Below are positions 31,591 to 42,332 of a DNA stretch of 64,000 nt, in pieces. A program made the position numbers and the translations under genes. How positions within the stretch are numbered: the first letter of the stretch is position 1; the number at the start of each line of letters is the position of its first letter. The notes beneath the pieces are model-generated. The model did no database searches, was not told the origin of the DNA, and worked only from the letters and a program-made list of their open reading frames with translations. Origin of the DNA: Ophioceras dolichostomum (Eukaryota; Ascomycota; Sordariomycetes; Magnaporthales; Ophioceraceae); contig PYST01000110.1 in assembly GCA_003049485.1 (NCBI GenBank), positions 1 through 64,000 of the forward strand. The letters are read 5' to 3'.

Positions 31591-34500
31591 ATGCCTTCAA
31601 AAAGCGACCAAAAAGGGCGCGCAAAGTCACAACCGGGGCGGTCCCGTGAGGCTGAGGAGGAGGATGAAATGCAATATGGCGTGCGCTCGGCTCCGATTAG
31701 CACAGACGAGGAGCTCGATGAAACGTAAGCTTAGCGCAAGGTGCGAAGAGAGGTCGAGGCCATCGCGCTAATGCTTGCTTCTTGTCTACATTCACTACCT
31801 AGGTACCTGAACCGCCCGAGGAATCACTCCAAGACGCTCGTCTTCTCCCGGCTATACCTCGACCTCTTCAACCCTCTAAACGAAAATAAGACTCGCCGGG
31901 GCGGGCCCGCAGGAAGGGCCATCGGCCCGGGTGGGGCCAGGGCTTCCAAGCTCTCGCCCCACGAACAGCGCCGCGCCGTGATCCAGCGCTTCATCGCGCG
32001 CTGGCGGGCCGAGGTGGGAGACGACTTCTACCCGGCGCTGCGGCTCATCCTCCCGGACAAGGACCGCGATCGGGGCGTGTACGGGCTGAAGGAAAACACG
32101 ATCGGGAAGCTCCTCGTCAAGTTAATGCAGATCTCAGCGGACTCGGACGACGGGCGCAGTCTGCTCCGGTGGAAGGTGCCGGGGCAGACGCTGGCCAGCC
32201 GCATGGCCGGAGACTTTGCCGGGCGCTGCTTCGAGGTGCTGTCTAAGCGGCAGATGCGGGCCGAACCTGGCGAGATGCGCATCGCCCGCGTCAATGAGCT
32301 GCTCGACCGGCTGGCCGCGGCGTCGGGCGAGGCTGAGCAGCTGCCCGTGTTCCGCATCTTCTACGAGTCCATGAATGCCGAGGAGCTGAAGTGGCTGATC
32401 CGCATAGTGCTACGCCAGATGAAGGTCGGCGCCACCGAGCGTACCTTCCTCGACCTGTGGCACCCAGACGGCGAGGCGCTATTCGGGGTGAGCTCCAGCC
32501 TTCGCCGTGTCTGCTGGGAGTTGTACGACCCGGCAGTGCGCCTTCCGCAGGAGGAAACGGGGGTGGTGGCCCTGATGCAGTGCTTCCAGCCACAGCTGGC
32601 CCAATTCCAGATGCCGGCCTCGTTCGAACGCATGGTTGAGCTGCTTCGTCCCCGGCCGCGGCCCCGCAACAAGCCCCACAACTCGCCTCGTCCTCATCCT
32701 CGTCGCGCCCCAGCCTCCGACGGAGCTGGCAAGAAAGACGACGAGGGCAGCGACAACGGCAATGAAGAGGTCGGCCCCAATGGCGACGATGCCGAGTTCT
32801 GGATAGAAGAGAAGCTCGATGGCGAGCGCATGCAGATGCACATGGCTGAGGACGAGGGCATCCCTGGAGGTCGGCGGTTCCGCTTCTGGTCGCGCAAGGG
32901 CAAAGACTACACCTACCTGTACGGCAGTGGCTTCGAGGACGACCGGTCGGCACTCACGCGGCACCTAAAGACAGCTTTCGATCCCGGGGTGCGGAGCATC
33001 ATCCTCGACGGCGAGATGGTCACCTGGGATCCACGGATCGATAAGATGGTGCCATTCGGCACGCTCAAGACGGCGGCGCTTCTGGGACAGAAGGCAGCTG
33101 CCGACGACGAGAGCAGCGAGCGGCCGTTGTTTCGCGTGTTCGACATACTCTACCTCAACGGCGAGCCCCTTACGTCGTACACGCTGCGGGACCGCCGGCG
33201 CGCTCTAGAGCGGGCGGTGCCGGGCGCGCGCCGCCGCCTGGAGGTGCACCCGCACGAAGTGGCCACGTCGGCCGCCGCCATTGAGCCCCTCCTGCGCCGC
33301 GTAATCGCCGAGTCATCCGAGGGCCTCGTGCTCAAGAACCCGCGGTCCGCCTATCGGCTCAACAGCCGCAACGACGATTGGCTCAAGGTCAAGCCCGAGT
33401 ACATGTCCGAGTTTGGCGAGTCTCTGGATTGTGTCATCATCGGCGGCTACTTCGGTTCCGGCCACCGCGGCGGCAGGATCTCCAGCTTCCTGTGCGGCCT
33501 GCGTATGGGGGAGAACAAGCTGGCCTCGGGCCAGCCTGCGGAGCGCTGTATCAGCTTCTTCAAGGTCGGCGGAGGGTTTCGCGCGGAGGACTACGCCCAG
33601 ATCCGCCACCTGACGGAAGGCAAGTGGCACGACTGGGACCCTACCAAGCCGCCAAGCGACTACATAGAGCTCGGTGGCGGCGAAAGGCTGCAGTACGAGC
33701 GGCCCGACGTGTGGATCCGACCCAGCGACTCGGTCGTCGTCTCGGTCAAAGCCGCCAGCGTGGGGCCCTCGGATCAGTTTGCCACCGGGGTCACGCTGCG
33801 ATTCCCCCGCTTCCGTCGCCTGCGCACCGACCGCACCTGGGACTCGGCTCTCGACGAGGACGGCTTCGCCCGACTCCGCGAGGGCGTTGAGCAGCACGCA
33901 CGCGAACGCTCCGAAATGAAGATCGAGGACCGGAAGCGCCGACCGACCAAGAGGCCGAAACGAGAGCTGGTCATCGCCGGCCAAGAGGATGCAGACCAAC
34001 CACGCCTCGTAGCCGGAGCTGGCGCAGGGGGATGGGGCGGTGCCGGCGGTACAGTATTCCGCGGCCAGGAGTTTTGCGTCCTCTCGGAATCTCTGAAGCC
34101 GACAAAGCGGACCAAGGTCCAGCTTGAGGATCTGATAAAGGGTCACGGCGGCCGCATCTCGCAGAAGGCCGACCCGAGCTCCGGCATGTTCCTCGTGGCG
34201 GACAAAAAAGTAGTCAAGGTCGCGAGTCTCATCAAGCAGGGTGGCGACGACGTCAACATCGTCAGGCCGAGATGGATCCTGGACTGTGTGAGCCAAGGCG
34301 GCGGCGAGTCCTTACTGCCCGTCGAGGAGGCACACCTGCTGCATGCGGCCGATCCTGCGAGGCGGCTCGCTGCACAGAATGTGGATAAGTTTGGCGACAG
34401 CTACGCCCGAGATGTAGAGACCGAGGAGCTCCGCCATATCCTGTCCGGCATGTCTACCTCGGGTGACGGCAAATTCGACGGGGCCGCTTTCCTCGACGAG

Positions 34501-34860
34501 CTCGAGGGGCGGGGCCATGCGCTAGGACAGGGCGGGACCAAGGGGTCTGTGTTTCGACGTTGTGTCGTCTACTGTGCTAGAGAGGCCGGAGGGAACGGAG
34601 CCGTCGATAATCATGTGTATCGGATACAAAACCTCGTGCGCTTCGGAGGCGGATCTGTGGTAGCTGATAGGAGTTCCCCCAGCATCACGCACCTGGTGGT
34701 CGTTGCCCAAGACGCTAAAGGTCTTGCGGAGCTGGCGGCCGATATGCGCCATCTGGCTAGCTCCAGATCGCGGCCGCCGAGGATCGTCACACACAAATGG
34801 ATCGAGGAGAGCTGGAGGGAAGTCACGTTATTGGACGAAGAAGGCTTCGTTCCGCCGTAG
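31591..34860 (+). CDS. LIG4: DNA ligase IV (non-homologous end joining)
   Basis: Two exons, 31591-31724 and 31803-34860, with a 78-nt intron (GTAAGC...CTAG) splitting DEELDET|YLNRPRNHSK. The product is 1063 residues. An ATP-dependent ligase that with Xrcc4/Lif1 seals double-strand breaks. The N-terminal DNA-binding domain (RPRNHSKTLVFS, LTPHEQRR-like LSPHEQRR, DFYPALRLILPDKDRDRGVYG) is followed by the nucleotidyltransferase motif EEKLDGERMQMH with the adenylated Lys near residue 382. DGEMVTWDP, SEGLVLKNP and WLKVKPEYM follow. Two BRCT repeats occupy about residues 795-900 and 940-1063. A Pro/Arg then acidic insert precedes the active-site motif. The 3' splice site sits inside a TACCTAGGTAC repeat element. 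Confidence 0.95.
31795..31809. repeat. TACCTAGGTAC element spanning the LIG4 3' splice site
   Basis: CTACCTAGGTACCTG: the central AG is the intron acceptor and the following GTAC is the first coding sequence of exon 2. It is a member of the dispersed palindromic repeat family and the only copy that touches coding sequence in this window. Confidence 0.8.
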
Positions 34861-35251
34861 TACCAATTATCATCGGCTACCTACCCACCGATGATGTTGA
34901 CGACAATAGAGGTCTTACTTGGCGGTACCTAGTACCGACCTACCTAGGTACACTGTGAGTGATTCATCTGCAGAACGCCTTGGACACATATCAATACGTC
35001 CGCTGCTCGACATGGCGTCTATCGCAAGGGGCTTCTCGCAACGGGTTTGTGCAGTGGCTCACACTCTTGTTATTCATCTCTGCCGACTGAGCTACTCGGG
35101 ATGGTAGGAAGGTACCTACGGAGCCAGGTAGGCGGAGCGCCCTTTCAATGTTGGCGGCCACCCCCACAAAACCTCTCTTCTGATCTATTCATCGTTCGTC
35201 CTTCATCCCCCTTTCAGGCGCCACAGCAACGTCTCTTCGCAGGAGTCCATG
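34861..35251. other. Intergenic, LIG4 3' / FUR1 3' (convergent)
   Basis: 391 bp between converging genes, containing several TACC/GGTA elements (34925-34952 and around 35110-35135). No gene seen. Confidence 0.55.
34925..34952. repeat. TACCTAGTACC / TACCTAGGTA element
   Basis: Two CTAG-centred units about 20 bases apart, 65 bp after the LIG4 stop codon, in the convergent LIG4-FUR1 gap. Confidence 0.75.
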
Positions 35252-36307
35252 TTACTTGCCAATCGTCAGGAACAGCCGGTCGCCGACATCGCCAAGCCCC
35301 GGGCGGAGCATGCCACGGTCGGTCAGCTCTCCATCGACGCCAGCGACCCAGATTTCGACACCCTCGGGCCACTCCGCGGCGGCGCGCTTTGCGCCCGGTA
35401 CTGCAGCAATGACACTGAGCACGATTATTCGCTGAACGCCCCACTCGCGCAGCGTCTGGATAGCCGCGGCACATGTCCCGCCCGTGGCGATGACGGGGTC
35501 GAGGATAAAGGCAAGGCGTGAGGAGGCGCTTTGGGCGGATTCGCCCGGCGTATGAGCGTGGTTAGGCAAGTTGTTGTAGTATTCCACCGGCTCAAGGGTC
35601 AGCGGCTCGCGGTACAGGCCCAGGTGGTGGACGGGGACGGGATCCGGGAGAAGAGTCTGGACGGCTGCAGCGGAGGGGGTGGGAGGGAGGTTTGGGGCCA
35701 TGATTCACTCGTTAGTTCACTGGACGGAATGGGGTGGAGGCAAGAAAACCTCGAAAGGTCGGGGCCGTGCCCACAGCTCAGGGGTCGGGGGTTTGGGGCC
35801 CATGAACTGCCGACCTTCAACCATGGCCAGGCCTGACCGTAGGATGGGCACGAGGCACATTGTCTGTGGCGAGATCCGAGTGGTTTGATACTCAATCCCA
35901 ATTGGGGTTTCGTCCTTTTCCGCGTTCAGAAAGTCATCGATGTTTTCGTGCCGTCAGCCATTTTGGGTTTTGGATGAAGCCTGAGTGGAGGGGGGAAGGG
36001 GAAGGGGGAAGGGGGAAGAGAAGATAGCATGACGTCGACACAAGGGGCCAAAGGCGCGGAGCCAGGAAGCAGGAAGCGGGAAGCTGCTGTTTATGGGGAG
36101 AAAATATCCAAAATTGCCAACCTTGGGGCCATCAACGGCCGAGACGCTCGAGGCCAGGGCCTCGCAGGTAACAATGAGAGAGATTTCGTGCACGAGGCTC
36201 TTGACCTCTTTCGCGGCGGTGCTTTTCGACCGCAGCTTGCTGAGCTTGGTCAAGAGGCAGGGGTGGCTCGAAACGTGCACATTGGAAGGCAAGTCTGGCG
36301 AGCTCAT
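35252..36307 (-). CDS. FUR1: Uracil phosphoribosyltransferase (UPRT)
   Basis: Three exons, 36307-36122, 35914-35815 and 35664-35252; introns 207 nt (GTTGGC...AAAG) and 150 nt (GTCGGC...GCAG). The product is 232 residues. It converts uracil and PRPP to UMP in pyrimidine salvage. Conserved blocks: VHVSSHPCLLTKLSKLRSKS, EALASSVSAVDGPK|DETPIGIEYQTTRIS, MCLVPILRSGLAM, PVPVHHLGLYREP. The PRPP-binding loop LDPVIATGGTCAAAIQTL is near residues 150-167, and the C-terminus is MLRPGLGDVGDRLFLTIGK. A short Ser/Ala-rich insert (GESAQSASSR) precedes the PRPP loop. The first intron ends with an uncommon AAG acceptor, required by the conserved K|DETP junction. Confidence 0.95.
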
Positions 36308-36965
36308 CCTGTAACACAGCGGGCGGTATGGCCGACTACCTAGGTAGATAAGAAGGGGAGCGCTTGAAAGGGCAGGGAGCGGACGTGAAGAGATGACCTT
36401 GCTAGGTTAGGTACCAGCGAGGTCGGTAGCGATAGGAAATGAAGAACGATTACTGCTCTTTGTTTTTCGAGATGTTCTGTGCGACTGACTGAAGGCCGAA
36501 AGCGTTAGATTCCTTTCAAGCACCGGACAAAGCTCGTAGGGTAGAGATTGCTTCAGCGAATGTTGCGGTGTGAACTCCGGTAATCGGGCGAGCTCAACAT
36601 ACATATTCGAAGTCAAGGTATTAGTGCTTCTGGAATGATCCCCTGTTCACCCCCTGAGATGCGCTGTGTCAGACAGGTTATGATCTACTATGTGGTGCTG
36701 GCTTTTGTTATCAGCACAGCGGGGCGCCTGTGAACCATGGCGCTTGAACGGGCATGTGACCACCTCGAATAGGTGCTAACGCAAGGAAAGTCTGCCGCAC
36801 TTCCACCTACTACGTGGTGTCTACGACCTACCTATGTCCGTGAGTGGTAGGTACCCATAGCAGGATGACCGTTATCAATCCATTCTCCAGGCACGACTTG
36901 CGTCAAAGCGGGCTTCACCACAAATCGCACACCGCAGCAGCATTTCCGAAAACTTGGCTCGAGCC
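36308..36965. other. Divergent promoter region FUR1 / FEX
   Basis: 658 bp between divergent genes. CTACCTAGGTAG lies at 36336-36349 close to the FUR1 start, and further TACC/GGTA elements lie around 36404 and 36810-36855. No coding segment seen. Confidence 0.55.
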
Positions 36966-38525
36966 ATGCATCATCCGCAAGCTGGCCAAGCCGGGCTGGG
37001 ACTGGACTTGGGACTGGAGCTGGAACTGGAGATGGCAACACAGGAGCCGTCTGACACGAATCCGAAGGGACCGGCACTGCCAGCCACTGTACGACCAGAT
37101 TCGGTGCGGCCGGGTTCGGTACGGCCGGGGTCGCTGCCACCAGCCCCACCCTCTGCGACGGGCTCAGTGACAGCTCCGAATCCAGTGACAGCTCCCGCTT
37201 CCGCATCAGCAGGAGGAAGAAGAGGGGGAGGAAGAGGGGGAGCAGGAGGAGGCGATGAGGCCAAGAATGCGTCTACTACATCCAGGTCATTCAGCCCAAC
37301 CTCGCTCGATGTGGTCACCACCCAGATCTTCACCGTCTCGTACCTCATCTTTTTCTCCTTGCTAGGCACTCTGGCCAGGTTAGGCTTACAGGCGCTCACG
37401 ACTTACCCCGACATGCCTGTCACCTTTACATCGGTGTGGCCCAATCTCGGGGGAAGCTTGATCATCGGGTTTCTGGCAGAGGATCTCGTTCTGTTCGAGC
37501 CACGGCCCATGGCTCCCGGCAGCGGCAGCGGCAGGGGCGGCGCCGATGACGGCCTCGCCCTTGATCCTCCTACCGGGGACAGTTCTGACGTCAGTCCTGA
37601 CGCCGGCCCCGGCCCCGGTCCAGACGCCGATGCCGACGCCGACGTGGATGCGGATTTGGACATTGAGGCGGGAGCCGCAGCATCTTTGGCGGCCGTAAAG
37701 AAGGAGATCCCGCTGTACATCGGCCTGGCCTCTGGCTTCTGCGGGTCCTTCACGTCTTTCTCGGCCTTTGTGCGGGACATGTTTCTCGCCCCCTACGGTG
37801 GACTCCTTGGAGGTGCCAACACCGCCGGCGACGCCGCCCAGTCAACCACCATCGGCGGTGGCGGCAGCCAACACCAGAACGGCGGCTACTCTTTCATGGC
37901 CTTTGCCGCTGTGCTGCTGGCCACGGTGTCGCTCTCGCTTGGCGCAGTGCGCGTAGGTGCCCATCTGGCTGCTGCGTCACAGACAACCCTCCACCACGTC
38001 CGCTTCCGCCTTGGCGGTCTCATCCGCCGAGCTCACCTCGACCGGCTGGCAGTGGTCGCCGGCTGGGGCTGCTGGGCTGCGGCCATCGCTCTCAGCGCCT
38101 CGCCTCCCGCGGGGCAGGAGCAGTGGCGCGGCCAGGCGATCTTTGCGCTCGCCTTCGCGCCCCTGGGCTGTCTGGCACGTTTCTACACGTCGTTGGCGCT
38201 CAACGTCTTTCCCCGCTTTCCCCTCGGCACCTTCGCCGTCAACGTGGCTGGCACCGCCGTTCTGGCCGCCTGCTGGGACATGGCCCATGTGCCGCTCGGG
38301 GGCGTTGTGGGCTGCCAGGTGCTGCAGGGCGTCGAGGACGGCTTCTGCGGCTGCCTCACCACCGTGTCGACCTGGGTGGCCGAGTTGACGGCCATGCGCA
38401 GGAAGCGCGACGCGTATGCTTACGCCACTGCCAGTGTCGGGGTCGCCTTGGTTCTCGCCTTGGCTATCATGGGTGGCATGGGATGGAGCGGGGTGGGATT
38501 TGCACCGTTGGCCTGCTCCCATTGA
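36966..38525 (+). CDS. FEX1: Fluoride exporter Fex (double CrcB)
   Basis: A single exon encoding 519 residues from the ATG at 36966; a second in-frame ATG at 37032 (MATQEPSDTN) is an equally good start, and the 22 residues between are encoded by tandem CTGGGACTGGA-like repeats. Two homologous four-helix CrcB halves give an eight-plus-helix plasma-membrane protein that expels fluoride. The first half has TVSYLIFFSLLGTLARLGLQ, WPNLGGSLIIGF and GFCGSFTSFSAFVRDMF. The second has RFYTSLALN, FPLGTFAVNVAGTAVL and GFCGCLTTVSTWVAEL. The loop in the first half carries an acidic Asp-Ala/Asp-Val repeat (about residues 205-240) not typical of the family. The gene lies divergent to FUR1. Confidence 0.93.
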   Translation: MHHPQAGQAGLGLDLGLELELEMATQEPSDTNPKGPALPATVRPDSVRPGSVRPGSLPPAPPSATGSVTAPNPVTAPASASAGGRRGGGRGGAGGGDEAKNASTTSRSFSPTSLDVVTTQIFTVSYLIFFSLLGTLARLGLQALTTYPDMPVTFTSVWPNLGGSLIIGFLAEDLVLFEPRPMAPGSGSGRGGADDGLALDPPTGDSSDVSPDAGPGPGPDADADADVDADLDIEAGAAASLAAVKKEIPLYIGLASGFCGSFTSFSAFVRDMFLAPYGGLLGGANTAGDAAQSTTIGGGGSQHQNGGYSFMAFAAVLLATVSLSLGAVRVGAHLAAASQTTLHHVRFRLGGLIRRAHLDRLAVVAGWGCWAAAIALSASPPAGQEQWRGQAIFALAFAPLGCLARFYTSLALNVFPRFPLGTFAVNVAGTAVLAACWDMAHVPLGGVVGCQVLQGVEDGFCGCLTTVSTWVAELTAMRRKRDAYAYATASVGVALVLALAIMGGMGWSGVGFAPLACSH

Positions 38526-40692
38526 CTGACTGCCTGCCTGCCTACCTGTCTGCCTGCTTGAGTATCCTCTCGCATCACTCACTTCTTCTCAGGAGTGCGC
38601 GTAGCCTTGCAGCCAGTGGACACGGGGACGGGGAGGGCGATGCTAGAGGGTCTGACAAATAGACCCCACACACATGCATCCCGGCGCCGAAACCCAGCGT
38701 CGAGGATGTCCCTGCCACCCTTGGGCCTTTGCCGACAGTGAGCCAACGGCTTGCTCAGACACCAGTACCAAAAAAGCCGCTATTTCATGTCACCTTGTGT
38801 CACATGCCGGCAGCTTCGTACAGCCTGTGACGATAGGGATGTCTATCGAGACGTGGTCAGGTGCCGGGTAAGAGATGGCCGACCTCTGTGGCAGCAAGCC
38901 TCTCTCTAGATGCGCAAATACACAAGCTTCCCTTCCCTTGTCGAAGCACCGCTGACTGTTGACCTTGTTTGGCCCCTGCGCTTCCCGTCCTCGAAAATAA
39001 AAGATGCCCCAGTCTTTGGTCGTCAACAGAGATGTTCTTCTCGACCTGCTTCTGCCGCACATGGACTATCATTGCCCCGGGAGGAGGTCTTGGGTGCATG
39101 CTCCTAGACCAGGCCGGCAATGAAGTATATCCGTCGAGATGCGGCGCCGTGCTCTGTCTTGCTATACACACCCAGCGGGCGGGCCGCAGGGCTAGGCTTG
39201 GAGCTCGCCGCCACACTTATGGTCCCTAGTTGTATGCCACAGCCTTCCCACCTCTCCCGTAGCCCACTCAACCTTCCTACGCATCTACTTCCTCACCTTT
39301 CCCCTGCCCTCTTCCTTTCACCTGGTTGACTTTTCATCTTTCTAATGACTTTCAATTCCTCGTGCTGAACCTGCACACAATTTGTCATATGCAGGTACCT
39401 GGATCCTCGGACGAGCACTGCGGTCCTCCTCCAGCAAGAGCCGAACGGCGCCTCTGCGGACTTCAATCTTGCCCACAAGAGCCCGGCCTGACCATGTGCA
39501 GATAGCCTTTTGTTTTGCTGTCGCTGACCTAAACAGTTGGAATTGGCTTCAGGTCTGGCTCGGTAAGAGGAGATTACGGAGGGTTTTAGGCGATCTCGGC
39601 GCGTGGTTGACAGCGCTGACGGCACCGCTGCTAGAGGCAAAGCTCCATCTCTTGCCGGCGACACCGCAGGATGGTGAGCTGAGGAGCAGAGATCTCTTTA
39701 GCTAGTGGCGCTGATGGCGTGGTCCATGTCGACCGCAGGTCTGCAAGACAGGCCAGCCGTGCGGAGAATCCCGCTGCTGTGGATGAGCTCCCCTGCGGCA
39801 TTGCCCGTGGTCGACCTCTGCGGGGCCTGGCTGGGGCTGATGGCGCCGGGAAAGCGTGCACCGTCTGGCGGGCGCCATCGGCGACCGCGGGTGGTACGGT
39901 ACGGCTACTATAGTTACAGCCTTGGCGGCCACTTTGACAAGCCGATGGAGGGCGTCCGCTTCGTCTCAGAGCCCAGCCCCGCGCCCGATGATGATCTCTG
40001 CTCGGTGCTGCGGGCCGGGGGCTGCGTCGATGCTGTGGGTGCCATGACACAGGCCAGCTCGATCTGTGCAAGTACTACGGCGGCGCTGACTCCTAGCTAT
40101 ACCGTGGTTTTGTCCTGGCTCTCGGAATGTGTGGCATGAGGGGTAGCCGCGACGAGCTGAACACTCAGGGATATCAAACCGAGATGGCGTTGAGGGAGAA
40201 CGGCTGACAGCCACGGACTGGAATGGGTGCCTTGCGAGTTACCTCACAACCCGGCGACCAAGAACATGTGTAGGCTGGCTGCCTGTCGTTTCCTGATAAA
40301 GAGCGCACTCACCTACTCCTTTACAAAGCCGCCTTCATTCTACGATAATTGTAAGAAAAAGATGTATATTTAACCTTTCTGCCGGAAGTTGTTGGCTGGG
40401 CGGCTGAACCACCCTTGAACCACATTGAACCTGGACCGAACACACTCCTCGGATGGCCATGGGCTCTACCCCTCTTCTCTATTTGCTCCATTGCGGCCTC
40501 CCCTGTTTTCCACCTCGTGATATTCTTGCCCGATTCTTTTCTGGTCCTTCCTCTTTGCATTCCGGGGCCTAGCACTATTTACATACCTACCTCCTCGCGT
40601 ATCTTTTTTTTTGTTACCCAACTGATTCCTACCCAAGGTACCTAGCAGATGTGTTGTAAGACCTCCGTCAGGAGGGGGTATCCGACAATCCC
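38526..40692. other. Intergenic, FEX 3' / LPMO-like promoter; unresolved GC-rich island
   Basis: About 2.2 kb. A TGCCTGCC tract immediately follows the FEX stop. The segment 39600-40140 is GC-rich and open in several frames on both strands. The plus-strand frame 39714-40139 could encode about 141 residues with no motif I recognise. It may be chance, a decayed gene or a young gene. Other parts show nothing. Confidence 0.5.
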
Positions 40693-41613
40693 ATGAGGCC
40701 GCCATCGCCTCGGCCGGCCGGGCTACTCGCCGCCGTACCATTTTCCCTCTTTTCCCACGTACATCTGGCCCCAGCTGTCATGGCTCACGGCTACGTCGAC
40801 TGGCCGCCGGCTCGACAAGTCGGCCCCGCATCAGTGGCAGCGTGCGGCACCGCCGTGACGCGCGAGATTCGTCGCGACAACACGTCCCACGTCGAGGGCC
40901 TTCCCGAGCTCGCGGCCAGAGACAGCGGCTACGATGCGGGGCGCTGCAACCTGTGGCTCTGCCGCGGCATCCAGTACGCCGACAACCTGGCCAACGTCCA
41001 GACGTACGTGCCCGGCCAGAGCGTCCGCGTGAGGGTCAAGCTCACCATCCCGCACGACGGATCCGCCAACGTAAGCATCGTGCACACTTCCGACAACACC
41101 CTTGTGGGCGGGCGAGTCCTCAAGCTGTGGCCCAGCGGCTACGCCAACGACATGCACTTCTACGCAAAAACGCTGCCGACGGACCACACCAACTTCACCC
41201 TCACCATGCCTGATGTGACGGATACGTGTTCCATCCCGGGCGCCTGCGTAAGTGCCTACCTGCACCTTACCTGCCCCGGGTATCTACTTCCCACTTATCT
41301 ACCTCGCTACCTACCTAGGTAGGTACCAGGTAGGTAGGTACCTAGGTGGGTGGGTAGGTGTTTAAACACATTCCTTGGCCGGCACCCGCTCCTACTGCCT
41401 TCGGTACCTCTGAGATAGATGGACATTTATGAACTCGCGATCAAGGGCGTCAAGCGTCAGGCGCCAAGCGTCAGGTCTCACTGCTAAAAGACTCTCTTGC
41501 CCCGATACCTGCAGGTTCTCCAGTGGTGGTGGCATGCCACTGCGGCAAGACAAACGTACGAGTCTTGTGTCGATTTCGCCATGGTACCTCTCGCCGTAGC
41601 CAAGCAAAACTAG
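40693..41613 (+). CDS. Secreted LPMO-like (chitin-binding type-4) protein
   Basis: Two exons, 40693-41247 and 41515-41613, with a 267-nt intron (GTAAGT...GCAG). The product is 217 residues. A signal peptide of about 30 residues ends ..LAPAVMA, leaving the mature chain starting HGYVDWPPARQVGPA. An N-terminal His after cleavage is the hallmark of copper lytic polysaccharide monooxygenases. Conserved-looking blocks: VAACGTAV, DNTSHVEGLPE (possible second copper His), GRCNLWLCRGIQYADN, SWPSGYA-like LWPSGYAND, SIPGAC|VLQWWWH and TYESCVDF. Splicing is required to reach the Trp/Tyr/Cys-rich end. The short basic or hydrophobic tail after CVDF has no GPI signal that I can see. Family assignment rests on pattern memory; the substrate is unknown. 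The intron is swollen by a TACC/GGTA repeat array. Confidence 0.72.
41300..41360. repeat. TACC/GGTA repeat array inside the LPMO-like intron
   Basis: A dense alternation of CTACC and GGTAG units around two CCTAGG centres (TACCTACCTAGGTAGGTACC). It makes up about a quarter of the 267-nt intron and can form a long imperfect hairpin. Confidence 0.85.
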
Positions 41614-41891
41614 ATATACGTGTGCATGTGGTAAGTAGGCTTCATCTAGTCATAACGGATGTGAGAAAGGTTTATAAGGCAAAAGCCGAAAGCAAGGCAA
41701 ACTAACTACCATCTAGGTACCTAGGTACTACTAGGTAGGGAGGCACAGTTAAGAATCTGCTACCTACCCCCGAGAGACCGGCCTAAGCTAGGATTGAGCC
41801 GAAACCCGAATAGTTGTCCTTCGCAGATATCTATCATCTATAGCACCCTTTTTTTTTGCTCCATGGGTCGGGTCCTTTGTCCCCCTCCCCC

Positions 41892-41948
<57 letters not shown>

Positions 41949-42332
41949 NTTTAACCCATTTAATTCGATCTTTTCTCGTGTATCACCAGATCCCCAAAGA
42001 AAATCCGCCAGATCCACCATGCGCAGCTGGTTCGCTTAGCAAGCACTATAAGCAAACAAAAGTCTCGCCATGGCCCAGGTCTTGAAGCCGAAGACGAGGC
42101 GACCTGGCAAGCTGGAAGCGGGAAGTTGGAAGAGTAAATCAAGCGACAGCAGACAAGCGTGGCTACGGAGGTTGCCTCAAAGCCACCCAGTGAGCTGTTT
42201 GGACTATTGCAACTTCGAAGTCCTCTTCGACATACTGTTGAGGGAAACGGGGGGAGATAAGGATTAGTTATTGTCCTGACGTGGAGGTGGTTTTGACCTA
42301 GACCAAGGAAGGGGATGGAGGAAGTAAGGGAC
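41614..42332. other. Intergenic, LPMO-like 3' / GDH2 3' (convergent)
   Basis: 719 bp with repeat elements at 41712-41739 and a long C-then-T homopolymer tract (41881-41952) that includes one ambiguous base. No gene seen. Confidence 0.55.
41881..41952. repeat. Poly-C/poly-T tract with one N
   Basis: About 19 C (one interrupted) run straight into about 50 T with an N at 41949. Tract length is not reliable; it looks like an unresolved homopolymer or a gap join rather than biology. Confidence 0.8.

Noticed and set aside
31741..31802. LIG4 start at the GTG at 31741
   Set aside because: This lies in the intron. The upstream exon from the ATG at 31591 gives the conserved EELDET-YLNRPRNHSK junction.
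39631..40071. Minus-strand 146-codon frame
   Set aside because: Composition is that of an out-of-frame GC-rich segment, with no domain; kept only as part of the unresolved island.
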